DNA of 64,000 nt from Flavobacterium nitratireducens (GCF_029625335.1 NZ_CP121111.1:1488001-1552000), one strand, 5' to 3'; shown: positions 10,412 through 21,133, counted from the stretch's first letter. The notes: generated by a model not told the origin, from the letters alone. Numbers and translations are program-made.

Positions 10412-11857
10412 ATGGAAAAGACTATAGAAGAGAGCAAACAAGGTGAAAGTCTTGTTTTAGAAAACAAACCCGAAAACAACAAAAAACTATACATAGAAAG
10501 TTATGGCTGTGCGATGAATTTTTCGGACAGTGAAATCGTTGCTTCGATTTTATCTAGCAACGGATACAACACGACTCAAGTTTTAGAAGAAGCCGACTTG
10601 GTTTTAGTTAATACTTGTTCTATTCGTGATAAAGCAGAGCAAACTATCCGCAAACGTCTTGAAAAATACAACGCTGTAAAACGTATTAATTCGAAAATGA
10701 AAGTAGGCGTTTTAGGCTGTATGGCTGAACGCTTGAAAAGTCAATTCTTAGAACAAGAAAAAATTGTCGATTTAGTAGTAGGTCCTGATGCGTATAAAGA
10801 TTTACCTAATCTTTTAACAGAAGTAGAAGAAGGAAGAGATGCCATAAACGTAATCTTATCTAAAGAAGAAACCTATGGAGATATTTCTCCTGTACGATTA
10901 ATGAGTAATGGAATTACCGCTTTGGTTTCTATCACTCGTGGTTGCGATAACATGTGTACATTTTGTGTAGTTCCTTTTACCAGAGGACGCGAAAGAAGCC
11001 GCGAACCACAAAGTATCATGGCAGAAATTCAAGACTTGTATGAAAAAGGGTTTAAAGAGGTTACGCTTTTAGGTCAAAACGTAGATAGTTATTTATGGTA
11101 TGGTGGCGGATTGAAAAAAGATTTCGACAAAGCCTCTGAAATACAAAAAGCTACTGCCGTAAATTTCGATCAATTATTAGAAATGGTGGCACAGGCATTT
11201 CCTAAAATGAGAATTCGTTTTTCGACTTCTAACCCTCAGGATATGCACGAAAGTGTTTTACACGTGATTGCTAAATATCCAAACATTTGCAAACACATTC
11301 ACTTACCTGTTCAATCAGGAAGCAACCGTATCTTAAAAGAGATGAATCGTTTGCACACTCGAGAAGAGTACATGGAATTAGTTGATAAAATTTACAACAT
11401 CATACCGGGTTGCGCAATCACTCAAGATATGATTACTGGTTTCCCAACAGAAACTGAGGAAGACCATCAAGACACCTTAAGCTTAATGGAATATGTAAAA
11501 TACAATTACGGATATATGTTTGCCTATTCTGAAAGACCAGGAACTTTGGCAGAAAGAAAAATGGAAGATGACGTACCTGAAGAAACTAAATTAAGACGCC
11601 TCCAGGAAATTGTTGACTTACAGCAAAAACACTCACTTAGTACTTGTCAGGAATTTATTGGTCAAACAGTTGAAGTTTTAATTGATAAAATCTCTAAGAA
11701 ATCGGCAGCAGAATTCTCAGGAAGAAATTCACAAAATATCACGGTAGTATTCCCTAAAGAAAATTACAAAATTGGTGATTTTGTGAATGTAAAAATCACT
11801 TCTTGCACGAGTGGAACATTAAAAGGAGAAGCAGTGGGTTATTCCGATATGAATTAG
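10412..11857 (+). CDS. miaB: tRNA-2-methylthio-N6-dimethylallyladenosine synthase
   Basis: Radical-SAM methylthiotransferase that adds a methylthio group to i6A37 of tRNAs, using two [4Fe-4S] clusters. From the ATG at 10412 the protein has 481 aa. The N-terminal UPF0004 domain has its three cluster cysteines at Cys33 (ESYGCAMN), Cys69 (NTCSIR) and Cys103 (GVLGCMAERL). The radical SAM motif CDNMCTFC has Cys178, 182 and 185. The C-terminal TRAM domain covers roughly the last 65 residues. An in-frame TTG at 10361 is part of the promoter, so that longer start was rejected. Confidence 0.96.
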   Translation: MEKTIEESKQGESLVLENKPENNKKLYIESYGCAMNFSDSEIVASILSSNGYNTTQVLEEADLVLVNTCSIRDKAEQTIRKRLEKYNAVKRINSKMKVGVLGCMAERLKSQFLEQEKIVDLVVGPDAYKDLPNLLTEVEEGRDAINVILSKEETYGDISPVRLMSNGITALVSITRGCDNMCTFCVVPFTRGRERSREPQSIMAEIQDLYEKGFKEVTLLGQNVDSYLWYGGGLKKDFDKASEIQKATAVNFDQLLEMVAQAFPKMRIRFSTSNPQDMHESVLHVIAKYPNICKHIHLPVQSGSNRILKEMNRLHTREEYMELVDKIYNIIPGCAITQDMITGFPTETEEDHQDTLSLMEYVKYNYGYMFAYSERPGTLAERKMEDDVPEETKLRRLQEIVDLQQKHSLSTCQEFIGQTVEVLIDKISKKSAAEFSGRNSQNITVVFPKENYKIGDFVNVKITSCTSGTLKGEAVGYSDMN

Positions 11858-11870
11858 ATTACTTTTTAAA

Positions 11871-11900
11871 ACCACAAATTACACAAATTTTCACAAATTA
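11871..11900 (+). repeat. Left 30-bp terminal inverted repeat of the GxxExxY unit
   Basis: An exact 30-base reverse complement of 12320-12349. Internally it holds three CACAAATT copies spaced 9-10 bases apart. It sits between the miaB stop and the GxxExxY gene. Confidence 0.9.
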
Positions 11901-11945
11901 CAATTTATATTGACTTATGTTCTTTCCAATCTAGAATCTAATACT

Positions 11946-12317
11946 ATGGAATATTACAAACAAGAAGAAAATTACAAAATAATTGGAATTTGTATGGAAG
12001 TTCATAGAATTTTGGGACCTGGTTTATTAGAAATTGTTTATAAAGATGCTTTAGAAATAGAATTTAGAAATAACAACATCCCTTTTGAAAGGGAAAAAGA
12101 ATTCGTAATTGAATATAAAGGAAATATACTTCCTCATAAATTTTACGCTGACTTTATTATTTATGATGAGATAATTTTAGAAATAAAAACTGTCAAAGAA
12201 ATAAACAACGAACACATTGCACAAACTCTCAACTATATCAAGTTAGCCGATTCCCAAATTGGAATCATTGTAAATTTTCAAAACAAATCATTAACCCACA
12301 AGCGGTTAGTCATTTAA
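11946..12317 (+). CDS. GxxExxY protein (PDDEXK_3-like predicted nuclease)
   Basis: A 123-aa protein of the GxxExxY family, a predicted member of the PD-(D/E)XK nuclease superfamily whose function is unknown. The name-giving motif is G26-LL-E29-IV-Y32. The nuclease-like core has Asp69 in FYADFIIYDEI and the ExK pair Glu79/Lys81 in ILEIKTVKEIN. The ATG at 11946 (MEYYKQEENYKII) was preferred to an upstream in-frame codon that gives a non-conserved extension. The gene is flanked by perfect 30-bp inverted repeats, which suggests a small mobile or formerly mobile unit inserted after miaB. Confidence 0.85.
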   Translation: MEYYKQEENYKIIGICMEVHRILGPGLLEIVYKDALEIEFRNNNIPFEREKEFVIEYKGNILPHKFYADFIIYDEIILEIKTVKEINNEHIAQTLNYIKLADSQIGIIVNFQNKSLTHKRLVI

Positions 12318-12319
12318 AT

Positions 12320-12349
12320 TAATTTGTGAAAATTTGTGTAATTTGTGGT
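12320..12349 (+). repeat. Right 30-bp terminal inverted repeat of the GxxExxY unit
   Basis: Exact reverse complement of 11871-11900, beginning two bases after the GxxExxY stop codon. A diverged copy in the left-arm orientation occurs alone at 54530-54559. Confidence 0.9.
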
Positions 12350-12368
12350 AAAACAATAAAAAACAAAA

Positions 12369-12524
12369 ATGACTAAAAAACAACTATTCATTGCAATAGC
12401 CACTTTTATACTTGGATTTGGAGTGACTTTTTACATTATGAAGACCTATTTTCCTAAGCATAAAGTAGAAAAAACAACTTCAAACAAACCCATAAAGTAC
12501 CTTTTATTCAAAATGAACTCTTAG
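12369..12524 (+). CDS. Small single-pass membrane protein
   Basis: A 51-aa frame, MTKKQLFIAIATFILGFGVT... to ...LLFKMNS. It has a positively charged N-terminus, one hydrophobic segment at residues 6-24 and a Lys-rich tail. The family is not recognised. It starts 19 bases after the right inverted repeat and ends 55 bases before the sigma-54 activator. The Lys-rich start and clean membrane span support a real small gene, though it may be a remnant. Confidence 0.5.
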   Translation: MTKKQLFIAIATFILGFGVTFYIMKTYFPKHKVEKTTSNKPIKYLLFKMNS

Positions 12525-12579
12525 ATCAAACATCAAGAAATCAAAACAAGAAACAAAGAACACTTTAAAAACAATAGAA

Positions 12580-13837
12580 ATGGAATCAGTACAAAACATA
12601 AAACAACGATTTGAGATTATTGGAAACGACCCAAAGCTCAATCGTGCCATTGAAAAAGCTATTCAAGTGGCTCCTACTGATATTTCAGTATTGGTTACTG
12701 GTGAAAGTGGTGTAGGTAAAGAAAATATTCCAAGAATCATTCATTCGCTTTCCCACAGAAAACACGGCAAATACATTGCTGTAAACTGTGGTGCCATTCC
12801 AGAAGGAACTATTGACAGTGAACTTTTTGGGCACGAAAAAGGAGCTTTTACCGGAGCGACAAGTACACGTGAAGGCTATTTTGAAGTAGCCAATGGTGGA
12901 ACTATTTTCTTAGACGAAGTAGGCGAACTTCCGCTAACAACCCAAGTTCGTTTATTAAGAATTCTTGAAAATGGAGAATTCTTAAAAGTAGGTTCATCAC
13001 AAGTTCAAAAAACAGATGTCCGAATTGTTGCGGCAACCAATGTGAATCTTTTCAGTGCTATTGAAAAAGGAAAATTCCGTGAAGACTTATATTATCGTCT
13101 AAGCACAGTGGATATCACTTTACCACCTTTACGAGACAGAAAAGACGACATCCATTTGTTATTTAGAAAATTTGCGGCCGACTTTGCTCATAAATACAAA
13201 ATGCCTCCATTAAAATTAGATGACAATGCTGTACAGCTTTTGCAAAAATACCGTTGGAGTGGAAACATTAGACAACTTCGAAATGTAGCCGAACAAATTT
13301 CAGTTTTAGAAACCAATCGCGATATCACTGCTCCTACCTTGCAATCGTACCTACCTCCTACTGAAGGCAGTAATTTACCATCTGTAATAAGTAGCAATAA
13401 GAGCGAAAGTGATTTTAGTACCGAAAGAGATATTTTATACAAAGTACTTTTTGACATGAAAAGTGATTTGAATGATTTAAAGAAACTCACATTGGAACTA
13501 ATGAAAAGTGGCGCTGCAAAAGCTCAAGATATCAACCCTAATCTTATTCAAAAAATTTACGGCACTAAAGAAGATAACGAAATCGAATTTGAAGAACAAG
13601 CGGTAACAACAGTTGTATCACCAACTACACACACTGAAACGTACACAAATCCCGAAGACAATTATTTGTTTGCCGAAACTATTGAAGAAGAGGAAGTATT
13701 ACGATTAGAGCAAAAAGAAATCGAAATGATCAAAAAATCCTTAGAAAAAAACAAAGGAAAAAGAAAAAGCAGCTGCTGATGAATTAGGAATTTCTGAACG
13801 AACCCTTTACCGCAAAATCAAACAATTCGATCTTTAA
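12580..13837 (+). CDS. Sigma-54-dependent transcriptional activator, frameshifted near its C-terminus
   Basis: An AAA+ enhancer-binding protein without an N-terminal receiver domain. Walker A is GESGVGKE (41-48), the sigma-54 contact loop is GAFTGA (88-93), and Walker B is GTIFLDEVGE (about 107-116). As read, the frame stops at 13779 after GKRKSSC. Removing one A from an A5 run (13758-13762 or 13764-13768) restores AAADELGISERTLYRKIKQF, a normal Fis-type helix-turn-helix, and gives 418 aa ending at 13837. The defect is a single-base homopolymer indel, either a sequencing error or a recent mutation. Its target promoters are unknown. Confidence 0.85.
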
Positions 13838-13904
13838 AAAGAAAAACCAATATTAAAATCCGAAATTGCTCCACCAGTTCGCTAACGCTCGATTCCAAAT
13901 TCAC

Positions 13905-13912
13905 TATCTTTG
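13905..13912 (+). promoter_or_regulatory. Candidate -7 box before lptE
   Basis: TATCTTTG matches TAnnTTTG exactly, with no clear -33 TTG. It lies 65 bases before the lptE ATG. The leader contains AATTTNGAATATTGGAATTT-type repeats often seen between genes in this window. Confidence 0.45.
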
Positions 13913-13977
13913 ACAGACTTTTGAATTTCGAATATTGGAATTTGGAGTTTAAAAATTGGAATTTATTATCTATTTTC

Positions 13978-14481
13978 ATGAAAAAAATACTTTCACTTTT
14001 TGCACTAATCACTCTTTTTATGTTGAGTGGTTGCAGCATTTACAATTTTACTGGGACTGGAAAAATTGATGCCAAAACCTTTCAGGTTAATTTTTTCCAA
14101 AACAATGCTGATTTAGTTGAACCAGGGATTGACCGAACTTTTACATTAACACTACAGGACATTTTACAAAATCAAACGAATTTGAATTTGGTTAAAAATG
14201 GAGCCGACTTGACTTACGAGGGTGAAATCACCGATTACCGCATTAGCCCCATGACAGCCACTGCCGACCAACAAGCTGCCCAAAACCGTTTAAAAATTAG
14301 AGTCAATGTACGTTTTACCAATAAGAACAAAGAATCAGACGATTTTGAAAAACCATTTGAATTCTATTACGACTATCCTGCAACTACACAATTACAGGGA
14401 GCAGTTTTAAACACAGCATTAAAAGAAATTTTTGACCGAATTACACAAGATATTTTTAATGAATCATTAGCCAAATGGTAA
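13978..14481 (+). CDS. lptE: LptE-family lipoprotein (LPS assembly)
   Basis: A 167-aa outer-membrane lipoprotein. The signal peptide ends in the lipobox LSGC with the lipidated residue Cys19. The mature part (GTGKIDAKTFQVNFFQNNAD, then LTLQDILQNQTNL) matches the Bacteroidota LptE type, which partners LptD in inserting lipopolysaccharide into the outer membrane. An in-frame extension to 13921 would destroy the signal peptide, so the ATG at 13978 was chosen. It lies in a run with the TPR protein and secG on the same strand. Confidence 0.85.
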   Translation: MKKILSLFALITLFMLSGCSIYNFTGTGKIDAKTFQVNFFQNNADLVEPGIDRTFTLTLQDILQNQTNLNLVKNGADLTYEGEITDYRISPMTATADQQAAQNRLKIRVNVRFTNKNKESDDFEKPFEFYYDYPATTQLQGAVLNTALKEIFDRITQDIFNESLAKW

Positions 14482-14553
14482 TCAATGTTGATTCGGTTAT
14501 TTGTTCATTCGCCAATTCGATTTAACAAATAACCAAATAACCAAATAAAATTT

Positions 14554-15393
14554 ATGAATGTAACCGATTATACTTATTTAATCAACAACCCTAACACCAT
14601 TACCGAAAAGCAAACTCTTGCTTTAGAAAAGGTATTGGAGGAGTTTCCGTATTTTCAAAGTGCCCGCGCTTTACGTTTAAAAGGTTTATATAACGAAAAT
14701 AGTTTTAAGTATAATTCGGCATTAAAAGTAACTGCAGCACATACCACCGACAGAACGGTATTGTTTGATTTCATAAGTTCGGAAGAATTTAATGCCATTC
14801 AAAAAGAATTATTCGAGAAAAAAGCGAACGAATTACTTTCGATTAACGTAATTGATAGTGTCGAAATCGTTCCGCCATCATTCAACACGGTTAATCAGGA
14901 TATTGAAATAGAAACCAAGTCGCTGGACACTATTGAATACGACGAAACAAGTAGTACTCCAGAAGAAAAATTAGAATTAGGTAGACCTTTAGAATTTTCT
15001 AAAAATGAAACCCATTCGTTTCAAGAATGGCTACAACTTTCCAGAATACAACCAATAATTAGAGAACCTGAAACCAATAATAATTCAGCAACTCCAAAAA
15101 ACGAGGATGTTTCGAAGAAGAAAAAAGAAGCAATTATTGATAAATTTATTCAGAGCAATCCCAAGATTCCCGCTATCAAACCAGGAACTCCTACGAACTT
15201 TACTTTAGACATCAACAAAGACGATACTACTTCGCTAATGACCGAAACTTTAGCCAAGGTATATTTAGAACAAAAAAAATATCAAAAAGCAATTCAAGCT
15301 TATGAAATATTAATTTTGAAATATCCAGAAAAAAGTAGTTTCTTTGCAGACCGCATAGCGGATATTAAGATTTTACAACAAAATAATAATTAA
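14554..15393 (+). CDS. Hypothetical protein with C-terminal TPR-like helices
   Basis: A 279-aa cytoplasmic protein of unassigned function. The N-terminal 75 residues form a helical module (LALEKVLEEFPYFQSARALR, LKGLYNENSFKYNSALK). The centre is low-complexity and charged. The last 50 residues contain a TPR-like pair (LAKVYLEQKKYQKAIQAYEI, then LKYPEKSSFFADRI). The secG start follows the stop by 6 bases, so they are likely co-transcribed. I have no basis for a function beyond protein-protein contact. Confidence 0.75.
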   Translation: MNVTDYTYLINNPNTITEKQTLALEKVLEEFPYFQSARALRLKGLYNENSFKYNSALKVTAAHTTDRTVLFDFISSEEFNAIQKELFEKKANELLSINVIDSVEIVPPSFNTVNQDIEIETKSLDTIEYDETSSTPEEKLELGRPLEFSKNETHSFQEWLQLSRIQPIIREPETNNNSATPKNEDVSKKKKEAIIDKFIQSNPKIPAIKPGTPTNFTLDINKDDTTSLMTETLAKVYLEQKKYQKAIQAYEILILKYPEKSSFFADRIADIKILQQNNN

Positions 15394-15399
15394 GTAATA

Positions 15400-15741
15400 A
15401 TGAGCACATTTTCAATTTTTTTAGTTTTAATAACTATAGTTTGTTTCCTACTGATTGTAGTAATCATGGTTCAAAACCCTAAAGGAGGAGGTTTATCATC
15501 TTCAATAGGTGGATCACAAATGTTAGGTGGAGTACAAAAAACTACTGACTTTTTAGATAAAAGTACATGGACTTTAGCTATCGTATTAATCGCTTTGATT
15601 CTATTATCTAGCTTAAGTTTTACTGGAAATTTAGGAGACAGTGAATCTAAAATCATTGAAAACACTGAAGCCGCAGCACCTGCAGCACAAACTGCTCCTG
15701 CAACTCCGGCGACACCAGCTACGCCAAATTCAGCAAAATAA
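15400..15741 (+). CDS. secG: Preprotein translocase subunit SecG
   Basis: A 113-aa inner-membrane protein of the SecYEG channel. It has two transmembrane segments (about 3-23 and 52-73). Between them is the cytoplasmic motif VQNPKGGGLSSSIGGSQMLGG, which identifies SecG. The C-terminus is an Ala/Pro/Thr-rich tail. It immediately follows the TPR protein and ends in a terminator. Confidence 0.93.
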   Translation: MSTFSIFLVLITIVCFLLIVVIMVQNPKGGGLSSSIGGSQMLGGVQKTTDFLDKSTWTLAIVLIALILLSSLSFTGNLGDSESKIIENTEAAAPAAQTAPATPATPATPNSAK

Positions 15742-15761
15742 TTACTATCTAAATAGAACAA

Positions 15762-15794
15762 AAATGCCAGCCTGTCAAAGCTGGCATTTTTTTT
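15762..15794 (+). terminator. Terminator after secG
   Basis: AAATGCCAGC pairs with GCTGGCATTT across an eight-base loop, followed by a T tract. Confidence 0.88.
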
Positions 15795-15820
15795 AAGAAA
15801 AAATGGCAGAAAAAATCGAC

Positions 15821-15835
15821 TGGCATAATTTCTGA
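15821..15835 (+). promoter_or_regulatory. Weak candidate sigma-54-like promoter of groESL
   Basis: TGGCATAATTTCTGA has the -24 GG (TGGCA) and a -12 TG at the correct spacing for sigma-54, but the -12 C is A. It lies 47 bases before groES. No CIRCE inverted repeat (HrcA site) is visible upstream. A sigma-54 activator gene lies about 2 kb away, but no link is shown. Confidence 0.25.
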
Positions 15836-15882
15836 ATATAGAGAAGCGAAATTTAATTTAATCAATAAAAAAATAAAAAATC

Positions 15883-16158
15883 ATGACATTAAACATTAAA
15901 CCACTTTCAGACCGAGTTCTGATTGAACCAGTTGCAGCCGAAACTAAGACAGCGTCAGGGATTTTTATTCCAGATACTGCCAAAGAAAAACCACAAAAAG
16001 GAACCGTTGTAGCCGTTGGAAATGGCACAAAAGATCATGAAATGACCGTTAAAGTAGGTGACACTGTACTTTACGGTAAATATGCTGGAACCGAATTAAA
16101 ATTAGAGGGGAAAGACTATTTGATTATGAGAGAAGACGATATTCTTGCAATAATCTAA
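15883..16158 (+). CDS. groES: Co-chaperonin GroES (Hsp10)
   Basis: A 91-aa lid of the GroEL folding chamber. The start [14 protein letters not shown] and the mobile loop around residues 20-35 ([20 protein letters not shown]) are diagnostic. [20 protein letters not shown] forms the C-terminal half. groEL starts 63 bases downstream, so the two form an operon. The gap holds two copies of AGTATTAAGA, a short intergenic repeat. Confidence 0.97.
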   Translation: MTLNIKPLSDRVLIEPVAAETKTASGIFIPDTAKEKPQKGTVVAVGNGTKDHEMTVKVGDTVLYGKYAGTELKLEGKDYLIMREDDILAII

Positions 16159-16215
16159 AATTAAAATTAAGTATTAAGAATTGAGTACAAAGTATTAAGA
16201 TTTTTAAAGTAATAA

Positions 16216-17853
<1,638 letters not shown>

Positions 17854-17874
17854 TATCTTCCCACATAGATAAAC

Positions 17875-17908
17875 AAAAAACCGTCTCGTAAATGAGACGG
17901 TTTTTTTA
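17875..17908 (+). terminator. Terminator of groESL
   Basis: AAAAAACCGTCTC pairs with GAGACGGTTTTTT over a 6-base loop. The A run and T run allow termination from both strands, so it may also serve the DedA gene. Confidence 0.9.
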
Positions 17909-17934
17909 TACACTTAGTTTTTAAAAGTACTATT

Positions 17935-18624
17935 TTATTCTTCGTTTTTTGAATGCTTTGTTTTCTTTGTCAATTTAAGTATAACTGGGGAAAGTGTAAC
18001 AAACACTAATCCAATAACAATAATCTCAATATGTTCTTTTAAATCAATTTGATAATTGTTTAACAAAAAGCCATACAAATAATGTCCTGCAAAAATTAAA
18101 GTAAATGACCAAAGAAATGAACTCAATACATTATAAAACATAAACTTTTTTCTGTCCATAGTAACAATTCCAGCTACAATGGGTGCGAAAGTTCTAAAAA
18201 TTGGTAGAAATCGAGCAAAAATAATCGCTCTTCCTCCATGCCTTTCAAAGAAATCTTTAGATTGAATTAAGTATTGTTTTTTAAACCAAAAACTATCTTG
18301 ACGATTGTACAAATAATAACCACTCTTAGCACCAAACCAGTAACCTACGATATTTCCTAAAATACCAGCAATAGCCACTAATGTTGAAAGCAAAGTGACA
18401 TTAATAAAATCGCTTTCAATGAATACAATATTTTCGATTAGTTCTCGATTGTAAATTCCTGCCAAGAACAACAAACTATCGCCTGGCAAAAAGAAACCAG
18501 CAAACAATCCTGTTTCGGCAAAAACTATAAACAATACTATATAGATACCCATTTTAACCCCATTTATATCAAAATGGATGTAAAAAAGCGGGTCAATTAA
18601 ATTTTTCCAATCAAAGTTATTCAT
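17935..18624 (-). CDS. DedA-family inner-membrane protein
   Basis: A 229-aa multi-spanning membrane protein of the DedA/SNARE-associated (VTT) family, linked to lipid carrier flipping and membrane-potential homeostasis. Family hallmarks are FAETGLFAGFFLPGDSLLF (residues 34-52), GYWFGAKSGYYLY, and the conserved basic segment RHGGRAIIFARFLPIFRTF with downstream GIVTMDRKKF. The ATG at 18624 (MNNFDWKNLIDPLFY) was preferred to a non-ATG extension. It is transcribed convergently with groEL. Confidence 0.92.
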   Translation of the reverse strand: MNNFDWKNLIDPLFYIHFDINGVKMGIYIVLFIVFAETGLFAGFFLPGDSLLFLAGIYNRELIENIVFIESDFINVTLLSTLVAIAGILGNIVGYWFGAKSGYYLYNRQDSFWFKKQYLIQSKDFFERHGGRAIIFARFLPIFRTFAPIVAGIVTMDRKKFMFYNVLSSFLWSFTLIFAGHYLYGFLLNNYQIDLKEHIEIIVIGLVFVTLSPVILKLTKKTKHSKNEE

Positions 18625-18762
18625 TATTCTAATTTTAAGCGATACTATTTGTGCGTGAAAGTAACAATAATTTACCTCAACCACAATTTATTGAATTTGT
18701 TTTAAAGTTTTATTAACGAAAAATAGAAGCTTAAAATTAGAATCCTAAAAACTACTCAAGCA

Positions 18763-19107
18763 CTACTCCTTTCTATCGTATTTACAACAAGAATGCAAAT
18801 TCTCATAATCCTCCTTTGTTGCTTTTACTTCATCAGTATCATGACCTACTTTAGCGATTGCTTTTTTCAAATCAAGCGGATTACACTTCTCTTCATTCAT
18901 AATAACCGATAATTGATGTGTACCAATATTCCAATCGGCTGTTTTTACTCCTGGGACAGCATAAGCGGCTTTTTCAATTCTTTTTTTACACAACTCACAA
19001 CTACCATTAACTTCAGTTGTATATTTTAAATTTTTATTTTTTTTCACTTGGGCTTGTGTCGACAATCCAATGATTAGAAATGCAAAAGTGATAATACTAT
19101 TTTTCAT
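18763..19107 (-). CDS. Secreted heavy-metal-associated (HMA) domain protein
   Basis: A 114-aa protein with a signal peptide (MKNSIITFAFLIIGLSTQAQ) followed by an HMA-type fold. The metal site is GSCELCKKRIEKA (CxxC), the usual GMTCxxC variant. A cysteine pair, HSCCKYDRKE, ends the protein. It is the last gene of a three-gene run with the TonB receptor (stop 16 bases before this start) and the HYC_CC_PP protein, so periplasmic metal binding, probably copper, is likely. The metal is inferred. Confidence 0.83.
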   Translation of the reverse strand: MKNSIITFAFLIIGLSTQAQVKKNKNLKYTTEVNGSCELCKKRIEKAAYAVPGVKTADWNIGTHQLSVIMNEEKCNPLDLKKAIAKVGHDTDEVKATKEDYENLHSCCKYDRKE

Positions 19108-19123
19108 CTTTCTCTTTTTTAAA

Positions 19124-21133
19124 TTATTTAATTTTAAATCGTAATCCAGCATAATACATTTGTCCAAAAACTGGCGCATATAACATAGAAGCATCAAAAT
19201 TAGTTCCAAAAGGATCATCATTTCCTAATACTGCTTTCATTTGTTTGTAATTACCAATATTTTCCCCTCCCACATAAACTTCAAATGTATCTGAAAAAAC
19301 ACGAGTAAGCTGCGCATTCATTAAAGCATAACTTGGTGAGAAATCAGGCAATCGATCTGCTTCTGGATTGGTTGCCGTTGTAGGCAATTGTTGTTGACCA
19401 ATCCAATTCAATGTATAATCCATTTTCCATTGCTTTCCTTTTTCCGTAATTGGTGTTTCGTACTCTAAATTACTAAAAAAACGATGTTTTGCTTGAAAAG
19501 GTCTTTGAAAATTTCCAGACAAATACTGCGTCTTTGTATCATAAAATTTATACGCTGTTCTTACATTTAAATTACGAATCAACTCATAGTTAAATTCTAA
19601 TTGTAAACTGTTAGCAAAAGATTTCCCATCTAAATTATAAAACAAAACTTCTTGTGGACTTTGCATAACATCAACAATGGCTTGATTTGAAAAATCAGTT
19701 CGATAAACATCTAGGACAACTTCGGCATTTCTATTCAACAATTCGAATTTCTGAGAAAAACTCACCCCATAATTCCAAGCTATTTCTGGATTCAAACCAT
19801 AAATTTTGCCTGAAGTATCTAAAAATGAAAACCTTCTTGAACTAGCAAATAATTGTTGATTTTCGGCAAAAACATTTGCTGACCGTTTTCCTCTACCAGC
19901 CGAAAAACGAAACACGGCTTTTTCCCAAGGATTGTAACGTGCATGCAATCTTGGCGTAAAGAAAGTCCCTAATCGATTATGATTATCAACTCTACCTCCT
20001 AAAATCAAACTAAAATTATCTAAGTTATCATAGGTATACTCAAAAAATGCTCCTACCGAATTATCAATTCGACTATAATCGTTGGTATTTACAAATTCTT
20101 GATAATTATCGTACGTAAAGTTCAAACCTGCAGCAAACTTATTCATCGTGTTACCAATGATAGAATTAAAAATTAAATTCGAATAATAACTATTTTGCTT
20201 GATATTATATAAGTTCAATCCATAATACGATTCTTGATTATGACTATTAAAAGCATTTTGAAAACCGATACTTTGAAAAGGCATTTCTGGAAAAACATAA
20301 CCAATCTTAGTAGAAACATCAAAACGTTCTGTATTGACTTCTGAACCCCAATAATTAGTAGTTCCTTTGTCTCTATCTTTATCAAAAGCAACTTCTCCAC
20401 CTTGCTTTTTATCGTTCATGTATCTAAAATTAATAAAACTAACCAAGCCTTTTTCGGCGTTATTATACTGATAACGGTTCATTATATTAATTTGATTCCC
20501 CAAAGGTCCATCTAAAAAACCGTCATTATTCATGTCGTTTTTAGTCACTCTAGCATTTCCGTGTAACAACAAGCTTGTTGCCCACTTATCTGAAAGTTGT
20601 TTCGTAAGATGCGTATTCAATTCAAAACGGGAATCAGTAGACCCATAAAGATTAAGAAAAAAAGGAATATCGTTAACAGGCTTTAGAAGTTCGGCATTAA
20701 TTTGCCCCGAAATACTTTCAAAACCATTTACAACACTACCAGCGCCTTTAGTCACTTGAATACTTTCGACCCAAGTTCCAGGAGTAAAAGACAAGCCATA
20801 AGCCTGAGAAGCCCCTCTTACAGAAGGAATATTTTCCTCTGTTATCATCAAATAAGGACTTGTTAAACCTAACATTTTTATTTGTTTGGTTCCTGTTATT
20901 GCATCCGAAAAATTGACATCGATTGACGGATTTGTTTCAAAACTTTCGGCCAAATTACAACAAGCTGCTTTAAGCAGTTCTTTACTGGTAATCAATGAAG
21001 TATTTGAAGTTACGGTATACGATTTTTGAATTCCTTTTTTCTTTTTTACCAATTTTACTTCCTTCAAATCTTCTTGTGAAAATGAGGTAAGGCTTAGTAA
21101 AAAAAGTACCAAAGACATGATATTTTTTTGCAT
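19124..21133 (-). CDS. TonB-dependent outer-membrane receptor, probable metal transporter
   Basis: A 669-aa receptor with signal peptide MQKNIMSLVLFLLSLTSFSQ. The plug domain (about 35-150) includes LLKAACCNLAESFETNPSID and VTKGAGSVVNGFESISGQIN. A 22-strand barrel follows, ending in YAGLRFKIK. The double Cys AACCNLAESF in the plug is often seen in receptors that sit beside HMA-domain proteins. No CarboxypepD_reg-like N-terminal domain is present. It lies between the HYC_CC_PP and HMA genes, which argues for metal uptake rather than glycan uptake. Confidence 0.88.
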   Translation of the reverse strand: MQKNIMSLVLFLLSLTSFSQEDLKEVKLVKKKKGIQKSYTVTSNTSLITSKELLKAACCNLAESFETNPSIDVNFSDAITGTKQIKMLGLTSPYLMITEENIPSVRGASQAYGLSFTPGTWVESIQVTKGAGSVVNGFESISGQINAELLKPVNDIPFFLNLYGSTDSRFELNTHLTKQLSDKWATSLLLHGNARVTKNDMNNDGFLDGPLGNQINIMNRYQYNNAEKGLVSFINFRYMNDKKQGGEVAFDKDRDKGTTNYWGSEVNTERFDVSTKIGYVFPEMPFQSIGFQNAFNSHNQESYYGLNLYNIKQNSYYSNLIFNSIIGNTMNKFAAGLNFTYDNYQEFVNTNDYSRIDNSVGAFFEYTYDNLDNFSLILGGRVDNHNRLGTFFTPRLHARYNPWEKAVFRFSAGRGKRSANVFAENQQLFASSRRFSFLDTSGKIYGLNPEIAWNYGVSFSQKFELLNRNAEVVLDVYRTDFSNQAIVDVMQSPQEVLFYNLDGKSFANSLQLEFNYELIRNLNVRTAYKFYDTKTQYLSGNFQRPFQAKHRFFSNLEYETPITEKGKQWKMDYTLNWIGQQQLPTTATNPEADRLPDFSPSYALMNAQLTRVFSDTFEVYVGGENIGNYKQMKAVLGNDDPFGTNFDASMLYAPVFGQMYYAGLRFKIK

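Noticed and set aside
15762..15870. CIRCE/HrcA operator before groES
   Set aside because: Looked for TTAGCACTC-N9-GAGTGCTAA; the only strong hairpin is the secG terminator.
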